Below, in pieces: positions 8,581-16,331 of a stretch of DNA of 17,312 nt (the first letter of the stretch is position 1; every line of letters begins with the position of its first letter). Under the pieces are notes generated by a model, which searched no databases, was not told the DNA's origin, and saw nothing but the letters and a program-made list of their open reading frames with translations. The translations under genes were made by a program, and so were the position numbers. Source of the DNA: Lachnospiraceae bacterium (lineage in GTDB: Bacteria; Bacillota; Clostridia; Lachnospirales; Lachnospiraceae); NCBI GenBank assembly GCA_900754855.1, contig CAAEEI010000046.1:1-17312 (forward strand), written 5' to 3'.

Positions 8581-10119
8581 TTATTCTTTAAAATTTTTAT
8601 ATGCGTCAAACTCATCAAGTATCGTCTGTTCCGGCGCTTTTGTCAGCAGACTGACCACAATAATGAACAGCAGACTGATGATAAATCCAACCAGAAGAGA
8701 ATATAAACCTGTGGCTTTTCCCAGTGTCTGTCCGCCCACCAGAGGGATATAATCCCAGATGATTACCGTTGCCGCACCGGAAATCAGTCCGGTAATAGCG
8801 CCCGGCAGATTGGCTCTCTTCCAGAAAAGACTCATGATCACCAGCGGACCGAAGGCTGCGCCAAGACCGGCCCAGGCATTGGAAACCAGATCCATGACTG
8901 AACTTTCCGGATTCCATGCGATGAAAATCGCCAGAACCGCTACCGCCACCGTGGTGATACGTCCGATTTTCAGTACAGCTTTATCTGAAGCCTTTGGATT
9001 AAGAATATCCTTATAAATATCTGCAGATACAGAAGAAGAACATACCAGAAGCTGTGAATCCGCCGTGGACATGATGGCTGCCAGAATACCGCAGAGGAAT
9101 AATCCTCCAATGAACGGCAATGGCAGATATTCCATGAACACTTTCTTGATCATCTCCACAAATACGGACTCGGCGGAAGCTGCACCGGCAGTTTCTCCTA
9201 AAATCTCCGGCATCAGGAAGGCACGGCCCACCAGACCGATGATCACCGCCAACGACAGGGAAATCGCCACCCAGGTAATGGCAATGGCTGAAGATTTTTT
9301 CAGTTCTTTTTCATTTTTAATGGCCATAAAGCGCACCAGGATATGCGGCATACCGCAGTAACCAAGACCCCAGGCCAGGTTAGAAACAATTTCTACCAGC
9401 GTAATTGGATGATCTCCGTTATACATCAGGCTCAGATAATGTCCCGACTGCACACCGGACTGCATCAGCAAATCTTCAAAAGAACCGCTGACATATCCCC
9501 AGGCCACAATCGGCACGATCAGCAGCGCGATAAACATCATGGAACCCTGCACAAAGTCCGTCGTACAAACAGCCAGAAATCCACCCATGAACGTGTAAAC
9601 CAGAATAACTGCCGCACCAATCAGCAGCGCCAGATGATAATCAATACCAAAGACCGTATTAAATAATTTTCCTCCGGATGCCAGCGCAGAAGCGGTGTAT
9701 ACCAGGAAGAAAATCACCACGATGGCGGAAGAAATCCCCAGCAAAATTTTCTTCTTATCATGGTAGCGATTACCGAAAAACTCCGGTAAAGTCATGGAGT
9801 TATTTGCCACGATGGTATAGGAACGAAGCGGTTTTGCCACAATCAGCCAGTTGGCAATGGTTCCCAGGCCAAGGCCAATGGCGATCCATGCCTGACCTGT
9901 ACCAAGCGCATAGACAGCCCCCGGCAGTCCCATCAATAACCATCCGCTCATATCAGAAGCCTGCGCAGACAAAGCTGCCACAGGACCGGAAAGTCCTCTT
10001 CCTCCTAAGAAATAATCATCTGCTCCTGTTGTCTGTTTCATGCACCAAACACCGATGACGATCATAAACAACAGATAAGCAGCAAAGGCAACTAAAATTG
10101 CCACAGTTGTCATAGACAT
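8581..10119 (-). CDS. putP: Sodium/proline symporter PutP (SSS family)
   Basis: This is a 512-residue inner-membrane transporter that imports proline with sodium ions. It has about 13 hydrophobic segments, as expected for the sodium:solute symporter family. Close PutP signatures are ASDMSGWLLMGLPGA at 54-68, containing Asp56 and Ser58, which align with the sodium-site residues Asp55 and Ser57 of E. coli PutP. A second is GILAAIMSTADSQLLVCSSS in the middle of the protein, containing the conserved Ser-Thr pair. TTTTTCCTCC immediately upstream on the plus strand gives GGAGGAAAAA before the start. The gene is monocistronic, ends in a strong terminator and is divergent from a LysR-type regulator. 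Proline uptake could serve osmoprotection or amino-acid fermentation. No proline reductase or dehydrogenase gene is in the window. Confidence 0.93.
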   Translation of the reverse strand: MSMTTVAILVAFAAYLLFMIVIGVWCMKQTTGADDYFLGGRGLSGPVAALSAQASDMSGWLLMGLPGAVYALGTGQAWIAIGLGLGTIANWLIVAKPLRSYTIVANNSMTLPEFFGNRYHDKKKILLGISSAIVVIFFLVYTASALASGGKLFNTVFGIDYHLALLIGAAVILVYTFMGGFLAVCTTDFVQGSMMFIALLIVPIVAWGYVSGSFEDLLMQSGVQSGHYLSLMYNGDHPITLVEIVSNLAWGLGYCGMPHILVRFMAIKNEKELKKSSAIAITWVAISLSLAVIIGLVGRAFLMPEILGETAGAASAESVFVEMIKKVFMEYLPLPFIGGLFLCGILAAIMSTADSQLLVCSSSVSADIYKDILNPKASDKAVLKIGRITTVAVAVLAIFIAWNPESSVMDLVSNAWAGLGAAFGPLVIMSLFWKRANLPGAITGLISGAATVIIWDYIPLVGGQTLGKATGLYSLLVGFIISLLFIIVVSLLTKAPEQTILDEFDAYKNFKE

Positions 10120-10169
10120 TGCTTTTTCCTCCTCATCTATTTTCTCACTTGAAAAAAACTATAAGATTA

Positions 10170-10197
10170 ATTATACTAAATTCTTAGATAAGGTAAA
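10170..10197 (-). promoter_or_regulatory. Predicted putP promoter
   Basis: On the minus strand TATAAT (10175-10170) is preceded by TTTACC (10197-10192) with a 16-base spacer. The -10 is perfect and the -35 weak, as expected for an activated promoter. Transcription would begin near 10163, about 44 bases before the putP start. Confidence 0.55.
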
Positions 10198-10229
10198 GCG
10201 ACAATGTTTTACGATAAATTTATTATATA

Positions 10230-10242
10230 TGACATTTTGTCA
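10230..10242. promoter_or_regulatory. LysR-type T-N11-A operator
   Basis: TGACATTTTGTCA is a perfect dyad (TGACA, TTT, TGTCA) and fits the T-N11-A rule for LysR-family binding boxes. It is extended by one more pair, A at 10229 and T at 10243. Its centre lies about 73 bases upstream of the predicted putP transcription start, the usual place for a LysR-type recognition site. It is also 31 bases before the regulator start codon, where it would overlap a possible regulator -35 (ATGACA, 10229-10234, 17 bases before TATAAA at 10252-10257). This suggests activation of putP and autoregulation. Confidence 0.65.
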
Positions 10243-10273
10243 TGTATGCATTATAAATTGTGAGGGATAATCC

Positions 10274-11215
10274 ATGGACTTTAATAAATATCTTATTTTT
10301 CTGGAAGTGGCCAGACAGGAAAATATTTCAAATGCAGCGAAAAATCTCGGCTATACGCAGTCCGGCATCAGTCATACCCTAAAGCGAATGGAACAGGAGA
10401 TGCAGCTTACTCTGTTTTACCGGGACAGAAGCGGCGCGCATCTCACGGAATCCGGGAAAAAGCTCTATCCCCACATTGCCCAGATGGTACAATGTCAGGA
10501 AAATCTGCGGCAAACCATCCACTCCCTGCATAATCTTCACGAAGGAACTTTAAACATCGGCACATATTCCAGTATTTCCAGACAATGGCTGCCTTCCATC
10601 ATTCATCGGTTTAAGTCCGATTACCCTTCCATTAAAGTTCATTTCAAGGAAGGAGGAAATGAAGATATTATTCGCTGGATCGACCGCCATGAGGTCGATC
10701 TAGGCTTTTTAAGCGCCTGTTTCCATGAGGATTATGAATGGATTCCTCTGGCTGAAGATCCCCTGATGGCCGTTCTCCCTAAAAATTATCCGGCAGAACA
10801 CCCTCATTTTTTTTCCAAACAGGATAACCAGGCTTTTCCGTTGGAAAAATTTAATGCGCAAACCTTTATCATCTCTGCGCTGGGTACGGATGTCGACATC
10901 CATCACACTCTGGAAATCCATGATATTCATCCGGATATTCAGTATTCTGCCCAGGATGATTATACGATCATTTCCATGGTGGCCTGTAATCTGGGCATCA
11001 GCATCCTGCCCAAACTGGTTCTGGACCACCATAACGCCGATGTGCTTACCCTTCCGCTCAATCCTTTTACCACCAGACAACTGGGGATTGCTCTGTCTTC
11101 GGGTAAACTGGCTTCGCCGGCTACCCTGAAGTTCATTGCCTATGCCAGAGAGTATATCGAGGGACTTTCTTTTTCCCAACAAAATCCTCTTTCCGTCCCG
11201 AAAAAACCGCAATAA
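10274..11215 (+). CDS. LysR-family transcriptional regulator
   Basis: The 313-residue protein has the usual length and layout of a LysR-type regulator. Residues 1-60 form the winged helix-turn-helix (FLEVARQENISNAAKNLGYTQSGISHTLKRME), followed by a linker helix. A periplasmic-binding-protein-like effector domain spans about 90-295 (LNIGTYSSISRQWLPSIIHRF and following). GAGGG lies a few bases upstream of the start. It is divergent from putP with a T-N11-A dyad in the shared 154-base gap, so it most likely regulates putP and itself. The effector is unknown. Proline or a related metabolite is a guess from context only. The gene ends in a bidirectional terminator. Direct orthology to a named regulator was not established. 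Confidence 0.93.
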   Translation: MDFNKYLIFLEVARQENISNAAKNLGYTQSGISHTLKRMEQEMQLTLFYRDRSGAHLTESGKKLYPHIAQMVQCQENLRQTIHSLHNLHEGTLNIGTYSSISRQWLPSIIHRFKSDYPSIKVHFKEGGNEDIIRWIDRHEVDLGFLSACFHEDYEWIPLAEDPLMAVLPKNYPAEHPHFFSKQDNQAFPLEKFNAQTFIISALGTDVDIHHTLEIHDIHPDIQYSAQDDYTIISMVACNLGISILPKLVLDHHNADVLTLPLNPFTTRQLGIALSSGKLASPATLKFIAYAREYIEGLSFSQQNPLSVPKKPQ

Positions 11216-11282
11216 AAAAGACCAGCGAGAAAGGCCGGGGAAGATAAAAACTTCCCCTTCCGTTTTCTGTCTGGTCTTTTTC
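11214..11282. terminator. Bidirectional terminator between the regulator and the cell-envelope operon
   Basis: Outer arms AAAAAAGACCAG (11214-11225) and CTGGTCTTTTTC (11271-11282) nearly match end to end, giving T tracts on both strands. An inner stem GGGGAAG (11237-11243) pairs with CTTCCCC (11251-11257). It overlaps the LysR gene stop and lies 24 bases after the stop of the convergent LTA-synthase-like gene, so it can serve both. Confidence 0.85.
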
Positions 11283-11305
11283 TTTCCAGTCTGCTCGATT
11301 CAACT

Positions 11306-13348
11306 TTATTCTACTTTATTCTTATACAATGGTTCTGCTTCTTCCCGATGGAAAATAAAAGTATCCGATTTATTTAACACAATCTTTTCGTTGGTCTCAC
11401 TGACCTGATGAATGGTTATTTTATCTCCATCCTGTAAAGATCCACTGCCAATTTCTATCACCCGGTCGCTCAACAGACGGGAACTCACCTTGATTCCATT
11501 GACAAATACCCTGCTGTAATCAGTAAAATTCCTGCCCAACAAAAGATAACGACCTTCATCCTGTTTGACCTGTTCCACCTTCACCGGATTCAAACTGAAG
11601 CAAAGGGTTGTCGGTTTGCGTTCTTTTTGCCCTTCTCCGATAAAATCCGCCCCATAAAGCATATCATATTCCAGCAGTTTGAGATTTTTTCCTTCTTTTT
11701 TTGTTCCTCTCATGGTCTGATGGAACTGGTTGATTGCTCCATTATGGATATTCACCTGATCAAGAACCTTTGACGCCAACTGATAAGCTTTCAGATTTTC
11801 TGATTCCTTCGCTTTATTCTTCTGGTTATAGCCAAAATTATCCCAGATAAAATACGGCGTTTCATATTTTGTTCCTTCCGCCAGTTCCGCGGTTTCAATA
11901 TCCATTCCCGGAAGATGATCTCCATAAGCGATAACCATGGTATCTTCTTCATACGTCGATAACTTCTGCAGCAGCGTCTGCACAAAGGCATCCATCTCAT
12001 TAATCTGGTTGACATAATAGGTTAGCTGATTCAGATATTTTTCAGGATAATTTTCTCCGCTGACTCTGATTTTGGCATCTTCCTGGGGACCGGTCGGATA
12101 ATCGCCATGCCCCTGCACGGAGATCGTATAAATCATATCCGGCAGAACCGTCCTGTTCATGGTATCTAAAATATACTCGGTCAACATGGCATCTTTCGCC
12201 CAGCCGGCCTCATTTCTGCTTTTCACCTTCATATTCTCTATACTGATAAAATTATCTATACCCAGATTAGTGAATACTTTATAGCGATCATAAAAAGAAG
12301 CATTATTATTATGAATCACCGTACTCTTATAAGAAAGATCCTTCAACCAGTAGGCGATACTGTCACAGGTTTTATTTTGCAGAACACTTCGGTAAGGATA
12401 TTCGCCCGTACCAAAATAATCCACATTCATTCCCGTCAGCACTTCAAACTCTGTATTGATCGTTCCGGCGCCATAGACGGGAACCCGCAGCCTTCCGGCT
12501 GTATAGTTTTTCTGTATTTCATGAAAATACGGAATAGGATCTTCACTGAATTTCAGGTCTTTGATCTTCGTCGGATCAAAAAAGGATTCCAACTGAATGA
12601 AAATAATATTCGGTTTTCTGGCCGTTTCGCCGTTTTCCTGCTGTTTTTTTTCATGGATTCCCTTTGCCATTTTTTTGCGTAGTCTCTCTACCTGCTCACG
12701 ACTGTAATCAATGGGTCGATCAATTCCCGTATCCAAAGCCGTAACACAAAAGCCGTAGACAACGCCATAATCTTGATAACCGGCAATCAGATTATCAAAC
12801 TTGCTGATAAGCTGTCCTTTACCTACTCCCACATAGGTAATCCCGCCAAACAGCAGCAACATAACCAGCACCAGACAGGCATTGGCTCTTACGTCAAAGG
12901 ACTTTTTCGATACCGGAGAATACAAATAGAGACAAACGCCTGCGATCACGGCAACGATCAGCACAATGACGATCAGCACGATCTGCCATAATTCCAGATA
13001 ACTGTTTAAAATGGGCAGAATGGATTTGACCAGCGTCAGATCTACCGCTGTAAAGGGCGTCTTCCGTCCATTGAGCACAATCCCGTTGACGATTCCGATG
13101 ACAACCCAAAATCCGGTGACCACCACATAAGTAAATTTCTTTTTCCGGGCAATGAACACCACCGCCAAAAACATAAAAAGAATCAATACATTAAACAAAA
13201 AAACAAAAGTTCTTTCCTGAATAAAGTCCAGAACCCCTGCCATGGATTTTCTTCCCATATACTCCAGAAACAGATTCATCACAAAAGCGGTGAGCAGATT
13301 GCAAAAGAATACCTTTCGATTAGAGGGATTCCAAATTTTCTTCCACAT
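11306..13348 (-). CDS. LTA synthase family protein (sulfatase-fold phosphotransferase) with C-terminal beta domain
   Basis: This is a 680-residue membrane protein of the lipoteichoic acid synthase/phosphoglycerol transferase family. The first 180 residues contain about five transmembrane segments. An extracellular sulfatase-fold domain spans roughly 245-560: NIIFIQLESFFD with metal ligand Glu254, GAGTINTEFEVLTG with catalytic Thr296, VQGHGDYP with His414, and YGDHLPGM with Asp477-His478. Such enzymes polymerise or transfer glycerol phosphate at the outer membrane surface. About 85 residues beyond the enzyme (580-665) resemble an IPT/TIG-like beta domain (LLLGRNFTDYSRVFVNG), possibly for wall or glycan contact. 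The start at 13348 follows GAGGAAAGG by seven bases. A GTG at 13366 would add six residues and overlap srtB. It is last in a five-gene operon. The exact polymer made is not known. Confidence 0.9.
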   Translation of the reverse strand: MWKKIWNPSNRKVFFCNLLTAFVMNLFLEYMGRKSMAGVLDFIQERTFVFLFNVLILFMFLAVVFIARKKKFTYVVVTGFWVVIGIVNGIVLNGRKTPFTAVDLTLVKSILPILNSYLELWQIVLIVIVLIVAVIAGVCLYLYSPVSKKSFDVRANACLVLVMLLLFGGITYVGVGKGQLISKFDNLIAGYQDYGVVYGFCVTALDTGIDRPIDYSREQVERLRKKMAKGIHEKKQQENGETARKPNIIFIQLESFFDPTKIKDLKFSEDPIPYFHEIQKNYTAGRLRVPVYGAGTINTEFEVLTGMNVDYFGTGEYPYRSVLQNKTCDSIAYWLKDLSYKSTVIHNNNASFYDRYKVFTNLGIDNFISIENMKVKSRNEAGWAKDAMLTEYILDTMNRTVLPDMIYTISVQGHGDYPTGPQEDAKIRVSGENYPEKYLNQLTYYVNQINEMDAFVQTLLQKLSTYEEDTMVIAYGDHLPGMDIETAELAEGTKYETPYFIWDNFGYNQKNKAKESENLKAYQLASKVLDQVNIHNGAINQFHQTMRGTKKEGKNLKLLEYDMLYGADFIGEGQKERKPTTLCFSLNPVKVEQVKQDEGRYLLLGRNFTDYSRVFVNGIKVSSRLLSDRVIEIGSGSLQDGDKITIHQVSETNEKIVLNKSDTFIFHREEAEPLYKNKVE

Positions 13349-13362
13349 GATATATCCTTTCC

Positions 13363-14151
13363 TCACGGATCAATTTCCTGCACGAGAACAGCCTGCACAA
13401 TAAACCGTCCATCCTCGGTATCCGAAGTACAGGTTGACAGAGTAACTGCCGGCTGCACAGAAGACAAATCTGCGGCCGTGTCATACTGGGACGCCGCTTT
13501 CTGCTCTGCCAGCCACAAGGCATAGTCGCTCTCCCTGGCAAAGTCAACCATATATGCCTCCGTATCTTTCTGGACATTGATTTCTCTGGCGGCAAAAATT
13601 TCATATTCTCTGGCGGTTTTGGGTGTGATCACCCAGATTTTCGGATGTTTGCGATAATCTGCCTCGCCATTGTAGGTGACATCATACAGTTTTTTCAATT
13701 CGCCAAACATCGCTCCCGTTTTCAGGTTATGCCCGTAAATGATGCTGTTATCTGAAGAAAAATCTGTACTGCACAGGGCATCCAGAAAAATTGCCCCGGA
13801 AAAATTTTTCTTTTTTTCAAAGGTATGATGAAGATAGAACGTATTGTCCTCTCCCTGCACGACAGGATAGTTTATCGACGTATCCGGGATATACAGCCAC
13901 GCTGCAATATCCTCATTGACGGTCGCAAGAGAAGCAAAATCAACCTTAATCGGACATTTTTCTTTCCCTTTTTTCTCCTTTTGTGCGTCTTCTGCTGTTC
14001 TTTCCACGTATTTTGTCAATTCCCGGTATTCTTCTTCTCCGTCATGATAACCACGATAATATCCGTATAGTTTCCAGCCGGAAAATCCTGCGACAACCAG
14101 ACAGAACAAAAGCAGTAAAGCAGAAAATCCCCCTCGCTTCTTCTTTTTCAT
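13363..14151 (-). CDS. srtB: Class B sortase
   Basis: Sortases are membrane-anchored cysteine transpeptidases that cut a sorting motif and attach proteins to the cell wall. The 262-residue protein has a basic start and one transmembrane anchor (residues 11-30). The extracellular catalytic domain shows His141 in IYGHNLKTGAMF, Cys241 in LSTCTSD, and Arg249 in DGRF, the complete His-Cys-Arg set. Blocks NEDIAAWLYIPDTSINYPVVQ and TFYLHHTFEKK are characteristic of the SrtB class. A long insertion between His and Cys is normal for class B. It starts 9 bases after the cobU stop, with its AGTAGG binding site overlapping that stop codon. No sorting-signal substrate is encoded in the window, so its targets lie elsewhere. 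Confidence 0.93.
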   Translation of the reverse strand: MKKKKRGGFSALLLLFCLVVAGFSGWKLYGYYRGYHDGEEEYRELTKYVERTAEDAQKEKKGKEKCPIKVDFASLATVNEDIAAWLYIPDTSINYPVVQGEDNTFYLHHTFEKKKNFSGAIFLDALCSTDFSSDNSIIYGHNLKTGAMFGELKKLYDVTYNGEADYRKHPKIWVITPKTAREYEIFAAREINVQKDTEAYMVDFARESDYALWLAEQKAASQYDTAADLSSVQPAVTLSTCTSDTEDGRFIVQAVLVQEIDP

Positions 14152-14160
14152 AAATATTAC

Positions 14161-14715
14161 CTACTTTAACCGCAGAGGGATGCCGCTGATGGAAATGTAA
14201 ACTTCATCACTGAGGGAAGCGATAAACTGGTTGGCTTTGCCGCCAATATCACTGAAAATCCTGCCCAGACGATAAGAAGGCACAACCGACATTCCAATCT
14301 CATTGGTCACCAGAATCAGGGTCTTGTCCCCATCTCTTGCTCCTTTGATCACATCACTTAACTCCATCATCACCTGTGCTTCCAGATCCTCGATTTCTTT
14401 TTTCGTGATTTTCTCAAAGTCCCTCTCTTCTTCCAGAAGGATGTTGGTGATCATTACCGTCACGCAATCCAGCAAAATCGTATCTTTTTCTGTATTTTTA
14501 ATCACTTCTCCCAGAGAATGATAGCCTTCATAAGTTCCCCATTCCGGATCTCTTCTTTCCTGATGAATCCGAATGCGTTCTTTCATATCGTCATCAAGAG
14601 GAATCGCTGTTGCCAGATACAATACGCTCCTTCCTCCATATTCCACAGCTTTTTTCTCTGCCAGCACACTTTTTCCACTTCGGCTTCCACCGGTTACCGT
14701 AATCACTTTAGACAT
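14161..14715 (-). CDS. cobU: Adenosylcobinamide kinase / adenosylcobinamide-phosphate guanylyltransferase
   Basis: CobU phosphorylates adenosylcobinamide and then transfers GMP to it, in the nucleotide-loop assembly of cobamide (B12) coenzymes. The 184-residue protein carries the P-loop TGGSRSGKS (8-16). His51 in RIRIHQERRDPEW matches the guanylylated histidine. A second conserved block is VTNEIGMSVVP followed by LGRIFSDIGGKANQFIA. The C-terminal G-x-P-L-x-LK end is also typical. GGAGAGAGG precedes the start. It lies 15 bases after the DUF1189 gene and 9 before srtB. None of its usual partners (cobS, cobC, cobT, cbiB) is nearby, so it is isolated from its pathway inside an envelope operon. 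Function should still be intact because all motifs are present. Confidence 0.93.
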   Translation of the reverse strand: MSKVITVTGGSRSGKSVLAEKKAVEYGGRSVLYLATAIPLDDDMKERIRIHQERRDPEWGTYEGYHSLGEVIKNTEKDTILLDCVTVMITNILLEEERDFEKITKKEIEDLEAQVMMELSDVIKGARDGDKTLILVTNEIGMSVVPSYRLGRIFSDIGGKANQFIASLSDEVYISISGIPLRLK

Positions 14716-14730
14716 AGTTCCTCTCTCCTT

Positions 14731-15519
14731 TCAAGATGCTTTTGGCTTGAGCATGGAAATCTCTGCTCTGTATATATAACTTGTGACAGTCATCACGGAA
14801 ATCATCGTAATCCAGAAACTGCTGAGCACATAACCCAGACAAATATTGACGCTGTTGATAATGGCAAAAAGCGTCTTTGCATAAATGGCAATCAGAAACG
14901 ATTGTTTTATGGTCACAAATTTTCCTTCCGGCGATTGCACCCCTGCCCGGCAGATCAGGCCGAAGGCCAGCGCCATGAGCAGATACTGTATGGTCTTTGA
15001 TAAAAGGCTAAACAAAAAATACATAAACATGGCTGCTCCAATTGCCGGCATGGCATTGACCAGCGTCTGGTTATTTACGGTGATTCCTCCCAGTTGATTT
15101 AAAGACACTTCGGAAACATTTTTTCCCACCCGCATCAAAAGATTTGTTTTACTCATCAGAATTTCTTCCTGATAATCTACTTTAAAATCTGATTCTTTAA
15201 ATTTTTCCACGGAAGAATCTACCTGTACGCGGATAATTCCACCGATGGTAAAATCAATAGGCTCTTCGGTATGCAGCGTTCCGTTTTCCATGGTAAACTC
15301 CGGCAGACGATTTAAAAACAGATTTTTAAACCCTCCCACGCTGGCCGTCCATGCGCCAAACGGAATGATGGTATCAATCAGAAGAAGGAAAACCATCAGC
15401 AAGAAAACATACATCACATGATGCCCTGTCTTTTTTTCCAAAAGTGTTTTATAATTTCTCGGTTGAAAACAGGCAATATAATATTGCCTGAAAAACCCTG
15501 TCTGCTTATCCTGATCCAT
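14731..15519 (-). CDS. DUF1189 family membrane protein
   Basis: This 262-residue protein has one transmembrane segment at about 35-56. A predicted outside region follows (57-156) with beta-like, polar sequence. A cluster of hydrophobic segments lies at about 157-192, 206-224 and 227-250. The arrangement and the opening FFRQYYIACFQPRNYKTLLEKK agree with DUF1189, a family of unknown function common in Firmicutes. No catalytic motif is visible. It is the second gene of the five-gene operon, 12 bases after the DJ-1 gene and 15 before cobU. The assignment rests on overall pattern and recollection of family sequences, and could not be tested by search. Confidence 0.7.
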   Translation of the reverse strand: MDQDKQTGFFRQYYIACFQPRNYKTLLEKKTGHHVMYVFLLMVFLLLIDTIIPFGAWTASVGGFKNLFLNRLPEFTMENGTLHTEEPIDFTIGGIIRVQVDSSVEKFKESDFKVDYQEEILMSKTNLLMRVGKNVSEVSLNQLGGITVNNQTLVNAMPAIGAAMFMYFLFSLLSKTIQYLLMALAFGLICRAGVQSPEGKFVTIKQSFLIAIYAKTLFAIINSVNICLGYVLSSFWITMISVMTVTSYIYRAEISMLKPKAS

Positions 15520-15531
15520 GTATTCCTCCCA

Positions 15532-16092
15532 CTAACGATAGAGAATAGAGGCAGCCACTTCCTCCGCTCTGTCTTTTCCCATCAAAACTTCAATCAGCGT
15601 CAGGGCAAAAGGAATCGCCGTTCCCACTCCTCTGCTGGTAATCACATGACCATCCCTTACCACGGCTTCTTCCACGTAAGAACCACAGCATTTCGGGTCT
15701 ACGCAGTCCGGATAACTGGTTGCTCTTTTTCCCTCCAGGAAACCAAGTCCGGCAAAAACAGAAGGCGCCGCACAGATTGCTGCAAGAAATCCACCCCGGT
15801 CATTCTGTTTCTTCAGTAAAGCGGCAAGACCCTGATGTTCTTTTAAATGCGTGGTTCCCGGCATTCCTCCCGGCAGAACCAGCATATCCGCCATCTTTTC
15901 TTTTTCCGCTTCCAGCTCTTCGATGAACAGATCGCTTTCCACCCTGATCTCATGGGCACCCACGATCTGCTTTTTTCCTGTGACGGAAACCGTTTTTACT
16001 TCTGCGCCCGCCCTCCGAAGCAGATCCACAGCGGTAAGGCCTTCCACCTCTTCAAACCCGTCAGCAAGGAACACATATACTAATTTCTTCAT
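15532..16092 (-). CDS. DJ-1/PfpI family protein (ThiJ/YajL-like)
   Basis: A 186-residue cytoplasmic protein of the DJ-1 group, which includes proteins linked to oxidative and carbonyl stress, glyoxalase or deglycase activity, and chaperone action. The nucleophile elbow AAICAAPSVFAG places the reactive cysteine at Cys107, with the partner glutamate Glu17 in DGFEEVEG. Family blocks LVLPGGMPG (71-79) and TSRGVGTAIPFAL (152-164) are present. AGGAGG stands eight bases upstream of the start. It is first in a five-gene operon, directly behind a predicted promoter and an operator-like repeat, so it may be the gene most responsive to the controlling signal. The true enzymatic role is not settled for this family, and none can be assigned here. 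Confidence 0.93.
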   Translation of the reverse strand: MKKLVYVFLADGFEEVEGLTAVDLLRRAGAEVKTVSVTGKKQIVGAHEIRVESDLFIEELEAEKEKMADMLVLPGGMPGTTHLKEHQGLAALLKKQNDRGGFLAAICAAPSVFAGLGFLEGKRATSYPDCVDPKCCGSYVEEAVVRDGHVITSRGVGTAIPFALTLIEVLMGKDRAEEVAASILYR

Positions 16093-16127
16093 AGAAATAA
16101 CCTCCTGTGATAAAATGCTTACCCTAA

Positions 16128-16156
16128 ATTGTAACTTATCCAGAAATAATTATCAA
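16128..16156 (-). promoter_or_regulatory. Predicted promoter of the DJ-1/DUF1189/cobU/srtB/LTA-synthase-like operon
   Basis: On the minus strand TTGATA (16156-16151) and TACAAT (16133-16128) are separated by 17 bases, each one base from consensus. Transcription should begin near 16121, about 29 bases before the DJ-1 start. No other promoter or terminator of note was seen in the short gaps downstream, so it probably drives all five genes. Confidence 0.75.
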
Positions 16157-16175
16157 GTCCGGTCATAATTATTTC
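16143..16175. promoter_or_regulatory. Operator-like perfect inverted repeat overlapping the -35
   Basis: GAAATAATTAT (16143-16153) and ATAATTATTTC (16165-16175) are perfect inverted copies separated by 11 bases. Arm centres are 22 bases apart, about two helical turns, as expected for a dimeric or tetrameric repressor. One arm covers the -35 of the operon promoter. Each arm contains the self-complementary ATAATTAT core. The sequence does not match a regulator box that I can name with confidence. Confidence 0.55.
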
Positions 16176-16331
16176 ACGTTTCCCTGTTTTTCTTTCTTTT
16201 TCTATTTCTCTTTTTTGTTTTTCTTTCTTTTCCTACCTCAGCTTTTTTGTTTTTCTTTATTTTTCTATCTCAGCTTTTTTGTTTTTCTTTATTTTTCTAT
16301 TTCAGCTTTTCTGTTTATCTGTTATCTTTAT
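16174..16331. repeat. Pyrimidine-rich tandem repeat, five units of 31-32 bases
   Basis: Aligned on a conserved G (16186, 16217, 16249, 16281 and 16313), five units follow each other at steps of 31, 32, 32 and 32 bases. The two central units, 16237-16268 and 16269-16300, are identical. Each has the layout CTCAGC, six T, G, five T, C, three T, A, five T, CTAT. The first two and last units are diverged. There are no unique spacers, so it is not a CRISPR. The plus strand is almost wholly pyrimidine, and the array abuts the operator-like repeat on one side. Confidence 0.85.

Noticed and set aside
16174..16331. Regular repeat that could be read as a CRISPR array
   Set aside because: Units are directly adjacent without unique spacers, are low-complexity, and no cas gene is nearby.
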